7,178 bases of DNA from HGM04593 sp964470845 (GTDB lineage: Bacteria > Bacteroidota > Bacteroidia > Bacteroidales > Bacteroidaceae), in the NCBI GenBank assembly GCA_964470845.1, contig CAYYEL010000096.1:1-7178 (forward strand). The letters run 5' to 3'. The position numbers and the translations under genes were made by a program. The notes under the pieces are model-generated. The model was given only the letters and a program-made list of their open reading frames with translations, did not search any database and had not been told where the DNA came from. This document shows positions 1 through 5,223 of this stretch, in pieces (the stretch's first letter is position 1; each line of letters starts with the position of its first letter).

Positions 1-14
1 TCAACCTGTATCAT
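1..14 (-). CDS. rplN: Ribosomal protein uL14, first codons only (partial)
   Basis: An ATG at 14-12 opens a frame reading M-I-Q-V plus the first two bases of a fifth codon (GA-) before the window ends. MIQVE is the usual start of Bacteroidales uL14, and rplN is the gene expected after rpsQ in the S10 operon. The start lies 2 nt after the rpsQ stop codon, in the context AATTATG with no Shine-Dalgarno motif, so translation is probably coupled to rpsQ. uL14 is a 50S protein at the subunit interface (bridge contacts with 16S rRNA). The call rests on five residues plus gene order; the rest of the gene is outside the window. Confidence 0.85.
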
Positions 15-16
15 AA

Positions 17-271
17 TTACTTAACTTTTTCGATGATTTCTACTAATCTCCATCTCTTAGTCTTGCTCAAAGGACGTGTCTCCATAATGCGGATTGTATC
101 GCCAACAGAGCACTCATTCTTCTCATCGTGTACGTGATACTTCTTGGTTCTGCTCACGAACTTACCATAGATGGGGTGCTTCTCCTTGAATTTAGCGGCA
201 ACGGTAACAGTCTTGTCCATCTTGTTGCTGAGAACGATACCGGTACGCTCTTTTCTTAAATTTCTTTCCAT
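17..271 (-). CDS. rpsQ: 30S ribosomal protein uS17
   Basis: This 84-residue protein is a primary 16S rRNA-binding protein of the 30S subunit, acting early in assembly of the 5' domain. It is a small OB-fold protein. Visible family motifs are GIVLSNKMDKTVTV near residues 11-24 and the C-terminal block GDTIRIMETRPLSKTKRW around 57-74. The length is normal for the family. The start at 271 gives MERNLRKERTG, the usual Bacteroidales N-terminus. It follows rpmC by 9 nt and precedes rplN by 2 nt, in standard S10-operon order. The upstream sequence (AAAGAGCACCT) has no real Shine-Dalgarno motif. The stop is TAA. Nothing is unusual; the identification is secure. Confidence 0.98.
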   Translation of the reverse strand: MERNLRKERTGIVLSNKMDKTVTVAAKFKEKHPIYGKFVSRTKKYHVHDEKNECSVGDTIRIMETRPLSKTKRWRLVEIIEKVK

Positions 272-280
272 AGGTGCTCT

Positions 281-478
281 TTATTTTTGATTTAATTCGC
301 GAGAACGCAACTCACTCTTCATACGTGCAATTGTGCGACGTAACTTCTTCAACTCCTCGGGATTCTCCAGAGGTGATATTGCGTGATTCAGTCTCATTTG
401 AGCATAACGTGCAACCTCGGTCTCCACTCTTTCCTTGAGCTCAACGGTAGAGAGCTCCCTAATTTCTGCTATCTTCAT
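281..478 (-). CDS. rpmC: 50S ribosomal protein uL29
   Basis: This 65-residue protein belongs to the 50S subunit and sits beside uL23 at the polypeptide tunnel exit, binding 23S rRNA domain I. The sequence fits the two-helix hairpin fold: residues 1-31 start MKIAEIRELSTVELKERV, and residues 41-61 contain the conserved LKKLRRTIARMKSELRSREL pattern seen in uL29 (compare the family motif VRRxIARxxT). The length is typical. It starts 8 nt after the rplP stop and ends 9 nt before rpsQ. The start context is CATAATTATG, without a Shine-Dalgarno motif. The stop is TAA. Short proteins like this are easily missed, but position and sequence agree. Confidence 0.97.
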   Translation of the reverse strand: MKIAEIRELSTVELKERVETEVARYAQMRLNHAISPLENPEELKKLRRTIARMKSELRSRELNQK

Positions 479-486
479 AATTATGC

Positions 487-912
487 TTAATTTTGAGCGT
501 CATAATCGCGTCTAACAATAAACTTAGTTGTAACAGGAAGTTTCTGAGCTGCAAGACGCAATGCCTCTTTTGCTGTCTCAAAAGGAACTCCCTCTACCTC
601 GATAAGGATGCGGCCGGGTGTTACAGGGAATACAAAACCTTCGGGATCTCCCTTACCCTTACCCATACGTACGTCAGCGGGCTTACGAGTAATGGGCTTA
701 TCGGGGAAGATACGTATCCAAACCTGTCCCTGACGCTGCATATAACGTGTAACGGCGATACGGGCAGCCTCAATCTGACGACCGTTCAACCATTTGTACT
801 GCAAGCACTTGATACCGAAAGAACCAAAAGCGAGTTGATTTCCGCGCTGTGCGAAGCCCTTGGTTACTCCGTGCTGCACTCTTCTATATTTTGTCTTTTT
901 AGGCTGTAACAT
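487..912 (-). CDS. rplP: 50S ribosomal protein uL16
   Basis: This 141-residue protein is a late-assembling 50S protein next to the A-site tRNA and the peptidyl-transferase centre. Family signatures are clear: start MLQPKKTKYRR, GNQLAFGSFGIK at 24-35, GRQIEAARIAVTRYMQRQGQ at 44-63, FPDKPITRKPADVRMGKGKG at 69-88 and the C-terminal ALRLAAQKLPVTTKFIVRRD. Arg82 aligns with the Arg that is hydroxylated in E. coli uL16. One segment is odd: residues 12-19 read VQHGVTKG, where the family, as I recall it, has a basic KGRxKG-type motif (see findings). The frame is intact there. It starts 23 nt after rpsC, in the context AAGAAGAATTATG. The stop is TAA. Confidence 0.98.
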   Translation of the reverse strand: MLQPKKTKYRRVQHGVTKGFAQRGNQLAFGSFGIKCLQYKWLNGRQIEAARIAVTRYMQRQGQVWIRIFPDKPITRKPADVRMGKGKGDPEGFVFPVTPGRILIEVEGVPFETAKEALRLAAQKLPVTTKFIVRRDYDAQN

Positions 913-935
913 AATTCTTCTTGAAATTCAATTCG

Positions 936-1664
936 TTAGCGATTGTTGTTTTTCTTACGTTTGAAGTTTCTTCCGCCAGCCTGGTTATTGCTGAAGCCGC
1001 TCTCCTTGCTCTGTGCGAAGTTAGGTGCAAGGTCTCTCTTATCATAAACCTCGCCACGGCAAATCCAAACCTTGATACCGAGCAATCCAACCTTTGTCAA
1101 AGCCTCTGTCTGACAATAGTCAATGTCGGCACGGAAAGTGTGCAAGGGAGTACGACCCTCCTTGTACATCTCTGAGCGTGCCATCTCGGCACCGTTCAAA
1201 CGACCTGAAATCTGTACTTTGATACCCTCGGCACCCATACGCATTGCACTCGCAACTGCTGTCTTAATAGCACGACGGTAAGCAATCTTACCCTCGACCT
1301 GACGCGCGATGTTATTTGCAACGATATTAGCATCCAATTCGAGCTTCTTAACCTCAAAAATGTTAATTTGGATGTCCTTATCGGTTATCTTCTTCAACTC
1401 CTCTTTCAATTTGTCAACCTCTTGACCGCCCTTACCAATGATAAGACCGGGCTTTGCGGTGCAAACAGTGATAGTAACGAGTTTCAAAGTACGCTCAATG
1501 ACAATTCTCGATACGCTAGCCTTGGCCAGACGTACATTCAGGTACTTTCTAATCTTTGAATCCTCAACCAACTCGTCACCGTAGTTTTTGCCACCGTACC
1601 AATTGGAATCCCATCCTCTGATGATACCCAAACGATTACTTATCGGATTAACCTTCTGTCCCAT
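936..1664 (-). CDS. rpsC: 30S ribosomal protein uS3
   Basis: This 242-residue protein forms part of the mRNA entry tunnel in the 30S head, with uS4 and uS5. The N-terminus MGQKVNPISNRLGI is the family start. A type II KH domain follows, with its GxxG loop as GKGG at 77-80. Residues Arg130, Arg131 and Lys134 (YRRAIK) match the E. coli uS3 residues tied to mRNA unwinding. The C-terminal domain contains QISGRLNGAEMARSE (151-165) and the YKEGRTPLHTFRADIDY block near 167-183. The tail after about residue 221 is rich in Asn, Gly, Lys and Arg (ending FKRKKNNNR), low in complexity and probably flexible. rplV lies 14 nt upstream and rplP 23 nt downstream. There is no Shine-Dalgarno motif, and the stop is TAA. 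Confidence 0.98.
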   Translation of the reverse strand: MGQKVNPISNRLGIIRGWDSNWYGGKNYGDELVEDSKIRKYLNVRLAKASVSRIVIERTLKLVTITVCTAKPGLIIGKGGQEVDKLKEELKKITDKDIQINIFEVKKLELDANIVANNIARQVEGKIAYRRAIKTAVASAMRMGAEGIKVQISGRLNGAEMARSEMYKEGRTPLHTFRADIDYCQTEALTKVGLLGIKVWICRGEVYDKRDLAPNFAQSKESGFSNNQAGGRNFKRKKNNNR

Positions 1665-1678
1665 TGCTTTCTACGTTT

Positions 1679-2083
1679 TTAATTGTCATTATTTACTTTA
1701 GTATCCACGTAGATTGTTACGTGGTTGGAACGCTTGCGGATTCTGTATCCGCGACCCTGAGGTGCAGGACGCATACGGTAGAGTGTACGTGCCTCATCTA
1801 CAAAAATCTGTGAGATGTAGAGCTCGCCATTCTCGGCCTTACGCTCATTCTTCTGCTCCCAGTTTGCAATTGCCGAGCGCAACAGTTTCTCAACGTTGGC
1901 GCTTGCAGCCTTTGTCGAAAATTTCAGAACGCCAAGTGCACGGCCAACTTCCATTCCGCGAACCATATCGGCAACAAGGCGCATCTTGCGGGGTGAAGAG
2001 GGGATATCTCTTGCACTGGCAAAATACAGACTCTTACGAGCCTCTTTTTTCTTGTCAGCAGCTAATTTCTTTCTTGCTCCCAT
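1679..2083 (-). CDS. rplV: 50S ribosomal protein uL22, N-terminally extended
   Basis: This 134-residue 50S protein has a globular domain at the tunnel exit and a long beta-hairpin reaching into the tunnel, where it helps form the constriction and is a known site of macrolide-resistance changes. Conserved blocks are SPRKMRLVADMVRG (30-43), ALGVLKFSTKAAS (49-61) and the hairpin region RTLYRMRPAPQGRGYRIRKR (99-118), followed by HVTIYV. The first 18 or so residues (MGARKKLAADKKKEARKS) are a Lys/Arg-rich extension absent from the 110-residue E. coli protein; I believe such extensions are usual in Bacteroidota. No internal Met suggests a shorter start before the conserved core. The start context is A/T-rich (AATATAATAATG). 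rpsS lies 39 nt upstream. The stop is TAA. Confidence 0.97.
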   Translation of the reverse strand: MGARKKLAADKKKEARKSLYFASARDIPSSPRKMRLVADMVRGMEVGRALGVLKFSTKAASANVEKLLRSAIANWEQKNERKAENGELYISQIFVDEARTLYRMRPAPQGRGYRIRKRSNHVTIYVDTKVNNDN

Positions 2084-2122
2084 TATTATATTCTGTTTTA
2101 TTTCAAATTTTTAAAAGCCTGA

Positions 2123-2392
2123 TTACTTTTTGCGGTTACCCGAGTGTCCACGGAAAGTACGTGTGGGTGCAAACTCACCCAACTTGTGACCTACCATATT
2201 CTCTGTAACGTAAACAGGGATGAATTTATTACCGTTATGAACAGCTATAGTGTGTCCCACAAAATCGGGAGAAATCATAGAAGCACGAGCCCAAGTCTTG
2301 ATGACCGATTTCTTACCGCTCTCGTTCATGGCAAGCACTTTGCTCTCCAATTTTACATTGATATAGGGACCTTTTTTTAATGAACGACTCAT
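2123..2392 (-). CDS. rpsS: 30S ribosomal protein uS19
   Basis: This 89-residue protein of the 30S head lies near the A-site finger bridge and forms a tight pair with uS13. The family pattern is complete: start MSRSLKKGPY, central TWARASMISPDFVGHTIAVH (33-52), and the C-terminal MVGHKLGEFAPTRTFRGH (66-83). The length is normal. Codons 5-7 (TTA AAA AAA) include an unbroken run of seven A at 2372-2378 (see findings). It starts 24 nt after the rplB stop cluster. A GGAA lies upstream at about -18, too far to serve as a Shine-Dalgarno site. The stop is TAA, and rplV follows after 39 nt. Confidence 0.98.
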   Translation of the reverse strand: MSRSLKKGPYINVKLESKVLAMNESGKKSVIKTWARASMISPDFVGHTIAVHNGNKFIPVYVTENMVGHKLGEFAPTRTFRGHSGNRKK

Positions 2393-2416
2393 ATTATTAC
2401 AAAAATTTCCTTATTA

Positions 2417-3241
2417 TTACTTCTTTCTTCTCTCGATAATGTACTTAGAAGACTGCTTCTTGGGCGCACGTGTCTTGAGACCCTTAGAGTACAAGCCCTT
2501 GCGCGATCTGGGATGACCTCCCGAAGCACGACCTTCACCACCACCCATCGGGTGATCAACGGGGTTCATAACAACACCACGGTTGTGAGGACGACGACCC
2601 ATCCAACGTGAACGACCGGCCTTACCCGAGCTCTCAAGTGCGTGGTCAGAGTTACCTACTGTACCGATTGTCGCGCGGCAAGTGCCGAGGATGCGACGAA
2701 CCTCACCCGAGGGAAGCTTGATAACGCAGTAATTCTCCTCACGAGATACAATCTGTGCGAAGTTACCTGCCGAACGTACAAGCGCTGCGCCCTGTCCGGG
2801 ACGGAGCTCAATGTTGTGTACCACAGTACCGATGGGAATTGACTTCAAAGGAAGTGTGTTACCCAACTCGGGAGCAACATCAGCGCCCGACATCAGCACT
2901 GCTCCAACCTCAAGACCGTTGGGAGCGATAATATAACTTTTTGCGCCATCAGCATAATAGAGCAATGCGATTCTAGCCGAACGGTTAGGATCGTACTCGA
3001 TGCTCTTTACTGTAGCGGGAACACCATCTTTGTTTCGTTTGAAGTCGATGAAACGCAGCTTGCGCTTGTGGCCGCCGCCACGATAGCGCATTGTCATCTT
3101 ACCGGTATTGTTACGACCGCCGGTTGAGCGTTTACCAACTACGAGCGATTTCTCTGGTACCGTAGCAGTGATCTCTTCAAAGGTACCAATAATCTTGTGT
3201 CTTTGGCCCGGTGTTGTAGGCTTAAATTTACGTACTGCCAT
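2417..3241 (-). CDS. rplB: 50S ribosomal protein uL2
   Basis: This 274-residue protein is one of the most conserved 50S proteins, needed for subunit association and close to the peptidyl-transferase centre. The N-terminus MAVRKFKPTTPGQR is typical. The OB-fold and SH3-like RNA-binding domains span roughly residues 35-200, with NNTGKMTMRYRGGGHKRKLR at 44-63 and GTVVHNIELRPGQGAALVRS at 138-157. The C-terminal signature MNPVDHPMGGGEGRASGGHP (225-244) contains His230, which aligns with the conserved His229 of E. coli uL2. The C-terminus is basic (KKQSSKYIIERRKK). It follows rplW by 7 nt. It ends in three consecutive in-frame stops, TAATAATAA (2419-2411), which guards against readthrough into the rpsS leader. 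Confidence 0.99.
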   Translation of the reverse strand: MAVRKFKPTTPGQRHKIIGTFEEITATVPEKSLVVGKRSTGGRNNTGKMTMRYRGGGHKRKLRFIDFKRNKDGVPATVKSIEYDPNRSARIALLYYADGAKSYIIAPNGLEVGAVLMSGADVAPELGNTLPLKSIPIGTVVHNIELRPGQGAALVRSAGNFAQIVSREENYCVIKLPSGEVRRILGTCRATIGTVGNSDHALESSGKAGRSRWMGRRPHNRGVVMNPVDHPMGGGEGRASGGHPRSRKGLYSKGLKTRAPKKQSSKYIIERRKK

Positions 3242-3248
3242 TTTCTAT

Positions 3249-3539
3249 TTAAATGTTACTATAAAAATCAATAGTATCGCCCTCCTTAAGTGTGACGATA
3301 GCCTTCTTAACAGCGATAGTGCGGCCTTTCACAAAGCCGGCCTTGGTGTAACGGCTCTTATTCTTGCCATCGTAGTTCATAGTGTTTACATCAACTACTG
3401 TTACATTATACATCGCCTCAATCTCTTTCTTTATAACCAACTTGTTAGCCTCGGGACGAGCAATAAATCCGAAACGATTAAGCTTGTCGGTAATACCGGT
3501 CATCTTCTCTGTGACCAAAGGTTTAATCAATACTCCCAT
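3249..3539 (-). CDS. rplW: 50S ribosomal protein uL23
   Basis: This 96-residue protein sits at the tunnel exit and is the docking site for trigger factor and the signal recognition particle. The start MGVLIKPLVTEKM carries the conserved TEK, whose Glu11 aligns with the Glu that binds trigger factor in E. coli. VVDVNTMNYDGKNK (48-61) belongs to the extended loop region, and the C-terminal WKKAIVTL-like strand appears as VKKAIVTLKEGDTIDFY. It begins 3 nt after the rplD stop. Unlike every other gene here it has a perfect AGGAGG (3553-3548), 8 nt before the ATG and lying within the last rplD codons (see findings). The stop is TAA; rplB follows after 7 nt. Confidence 0.98.
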   Translation of the reverse strand: MGVLIKPLVTEKMTGITDKLNRFGFIARPEANKLVIKKEIEAMYNVTVVDVNTMNYDGKNKSRYTKAGFVKGRTIAVKKAIVTLKEGDTIDFYSNI

Positions 3540-3542
3540 CGT

Positions 3543-4181
3543 TTAAGCCTCCTTCTTGGTTAATGTGTTGTTAATTGCCTCAAGAGAGCTCTCTGTAATT
3601 ACAAGCACATCGGCGTTCATAATCACATAAGTGTTTATGTCCGACGCAATTGCCACGTGAGTTCTCTTTAAATTACGAGCTGACAAATATACTGATTTAT
3701 TTGCAGATGGTAACACAAAAAGCTGCTTCTTTTCAGAAACATTAAGATTATTTAACATCTGAACGAAAGATTTTGTGCTGGGAGCCTCAAAATTGAAGTC
3801 CTCAACCACAACAATAGCATTCTCGATAGCCTTCTGCGAGAGAGCCGACTTACGAGCAAGCTGCTTAACTTTCTTATTCAGTTTGAAACGATAATCACGG
3901 GGCTGGGGGCCGAATACGCGAGCACCACCTACAAGCAGAGGCGAGTTGATATCACCACGACGAGCGCCACCACCACCTTTCTGACGGCCGAGCTTACGTG
4001 TAGAACCTGAAATCTCGCTTCTCTCCTTAGATTTGTGGGTACCCTGACGATGGTTGGCAAGATACTGTCTAACGTCCAAGTAAACTACGTGTTCGTTAGG
4101 CTCGATGCCGAAGATAGACTCGTTAAGAGTTACCTTTCTTCCGGTGTTTTCACCCTTTATATTTAATACGCTGAGTTCCAT
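3543..4181 (-). CDS. rplD: 50S ribosomal protein uL4
   Basis: This 212-residue 50S protein has a globular domain on the solvent side and a long loop that reaches the exit tunnel next to uL22. The start MELSVLNIKGENTG is family-like. The loop region runs from RQGTHKSKERSEISGSTRK (45-63) into GRQKGGGGARRGDINSPLLV (65-84), with a run of four glycines at 69-72, and then VFGPQPRDYRFKLNKKVKQL (89-108). The C-terminal Rossmann-like half includes NAIVVVEDFNFEAPSTKSF and ends TKKEA. In E. coli uL4 represses its own S10 operon, but I see no evidence for or against this here. The ATG overlaps the rplC stop by one base (TAATG), implying coupled translation. The stop is TAA. Confidence 0.98.
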   Translation of the reverse strand: MELSVLNIKGENTGRKVTLNESIFGIEPNEHVVYLDVRQYLANHRQGTHKSKERSEISGSTRKLGRQKGGGGARRGDINSPLLVGGARVFGPQPRDYRFKLNKKVKQLARKSALSQKAIENAIVVVEDFNFEAPSTKSFVQMLNNLNVSEKKQLFVLPSANKSVYLSARNLKRTHVAIASDINTYVIMNADVLVITESSLEAINNTLTKKEA

Positions 4182-4798
4182 TATTTCTCTACAATTACGA
4201 TTGAACCATTGTAACCCGGAACAGAGCCTTTTATTACCAAAAGGTTATGCTCAGGTATCACTTTTAACACCTGTAGGTTGTGTGTTGTAACACGGGCATT
4301 ACCCATCTGTCCACCCATGCGAAGGCCTTTGAATACCTTGGCGGGATAAGAACAAGCACCGATTGAACCCGGCTTGCGAGCGCGGTTGTGCTGACCGTGA
4401 GTAGCCTGACCTACACCACCGAAATTGTGGCGCTTTACAACACCCTGAAAACCTCTACCCTTAGAAGTACCGATTACGGTTACATAAACCGAATCAGCAA
4501 AGAGGTCAACTGTGATAACATCGCCCAAATTGAGCTCTGTATCAAAATCCTTGAACTCGGCCAAGTGTCTCTTGGGAGTTACACCTGCTTTTTTGAAGTG
4601 GCCTGCCAAAGGCTGGTTAACGCGGCTCTCTTTCTGATCCTCGAAACCTACCTGAACAGCTGCATAACCATCCTTCTCAACAGTCTTTACCTGTGTAACT
4701 GCGCAAGGACCTGCTTCGATAACAGTGCATGGAATATTTTTACCATCAGCACCGAAAACGGACATCATTCCGATTTTTTTTCCTAATAATCCTGGCAT
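4181..4798 (-). CDS. rplC: 50S ribosomal protein uL3
   Basis: This 205-residue protein is an early 50S assembly initiator whose extension reaches towards the peptidyl-transferase centre. The start MPGLLGKKIGMMSVF is typical. The central block GTSKGRGFQGVVKRHNFGG (110-128) leads into QATHGQHNRARKPGSIGA (131-148) and KVFKGLRMGGQMGNARVT (154-171). Gln164 in GGQMGN aligns with the Gln methylated by PrmB in E. coli uL3. The length is close to the 209 residues of E. coli. Codons 6-9 include a run of eight A (4774-4781). The leader is A-rich (AAATCAAAACTGAAATG) with no Shine-Dalgarno motif, 43 nt after rpsJ. The stop TAA shares its last base with the rplD start. Confidence 0.98.
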   Translation of the reverse strand: MPGLLGKKIGMMSVFGADGKNIPCTVIEAGPCAVTQVKTVEKDGYAAVQVGFEDQKESRVNQPLAGHFKKAGVTPKRHLAEFKDFDTELNLGDVITVDLFADSVYVTVIGTSKGRGFQGVVKRHNFGGVGQATHGQHNRARKPGSIGACSYPAKVFKGLRMGGQMGNARVTTHNLQVLKVIPEHNLLVIKGSVPGYNGSIVIVEK

Positions 4799-4841
4799 TT
4801 CAGTTTTGATTTAATTGTGGTTAATAATGTTCTTTGTTAAA

Positions 4842-5147
4842 TTAGACTTTGATTTCTACCTCTACACCGCTGGGCAATTCGAGCTTCATAAGCGCGTCAA
4901 CAGTCTTGGCTGTCGAGCTGTAAATGTCGATAAGTCTCTTGAATGATGAGAGTTGGAACTGCTCACGAGACTTTTTGTTTACGAATGTCGAACGGTTAAC
5001 TGTAAAGATACGTTTGTGTGTGGGCAAGGGTATAGGACCGCTTACGATTGCACCTGTTGCCTTCACTGTCTTAACGATTTTCTCGGCTGATTTATCTACG
5101 AGATTGTGATCGTAAGATTTCAGTTTGATTCTGATTTTCTGACTCAT
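4842..5147 (-). CDS. rpsJ: 30S ribosomal protein uS10 (NusE)
   Basis: This 101-residue protein of the 30S head also works in transcription: as NusE it pairs with NusB in antitermination complexes and links NusG to the leading ribosome. The family pattern is complete: IRIKLKSYDHNLVDKSAEKI (5-24), VKATGAIVSGPIPLPTHKR (28-46), the loop TVNRSTFVNKKSREQFQLSS (49-68) and KTVDALMKLELPSGVEVEIK at the end. It is the first gene of the S10 set and follows fusA after a 76-nt spacer holding a strong stem-loop. The start lies 33 nt after that stem, in an A-rich context (AATAAACGAAGAAATG) lacking a Shine-Dalgarno motif. The stop is TAA. Confidence 0.98.
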   Translation of the reverse strand: MSQKIRIKLKSYDHNLVDKSAEKIVKTVKATGAIVSGPIPLPTHKRIFTVNRSTFVNKKSREQFQLSSFKRLIDIYSSTAKTVDALMKLELPSGVEVEIKV

Positions 5148-5180
5148 TTCTTCGTTTATTGATTAGTATTATTTATAATT

Positions 5181-5216
5181 GCCTGTCGGTTAAGAGTCAT
5201 TCGCTAACCGACAGGC
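5181..5216 (-). promoter_or_regulatory. Perfect 12-bp stem-loop in the fusA-rpsJ spacer
   Basis: The arms GCCTGTCGGTTA (5181-5192) and TAACCGACAGGC (5205-5216) are exact reverse complements and enclose a 12-nt loop. In the transcript the hairpin starts 7 nt after the first fusA stop and ends 33 nt before the rpsJ ATG. On the coding strand it is followed by AATTATAAATAAT rather than a U-run, so it is not a textbook intrinsic terminator in that direction. It could be a partial terminator or attenuator, an RNA-processing or 3'-end-stabilising element, or a protein-binding site. The structure is certain from the sequence; the role is inferred. Confidence 0.7.
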
Positions 5217-5223
5217 TGTTTTA

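Noticed and set aside
493..909. Long plus-strand open frame antisense to almost the whole of rplP
   Set aside because: It has no recognisable family, and its protein is rich in Cys, Leu and Ser as expected from reading a basic ribosomal-protein gene backwards. rplP on the other strand is certain.
1714..2208. Plus-strand open frame of 164 codons across rplV and the end of rpsS
   Set aside because: It crosses two secure genes and their spacer in antisense and has no family features. The lack of stops follows from the codon use of the opposite strand.
2400..2407. Possible Bacteroidota -7 box (AATTTTTG on the minus strand) between rplB and rpsS
   Set aside because: It differs from TAnnTTTG at the first position, and no TTG element lies at the expected distance upstream. 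The spacer is short and inside an operon.
3108..3563. Plus-strand open frame of 151 codons across the rplB start, rplW and the end of rplD
   Set aside because: Antisense to three secure genes, with no sensible domain and no promoter seen.
4388..4786. Plus-strand open frame of 132 codons opposite rplC
   Set aside because: An antisense shadow of a highly conserved gene, with no supporting motif.
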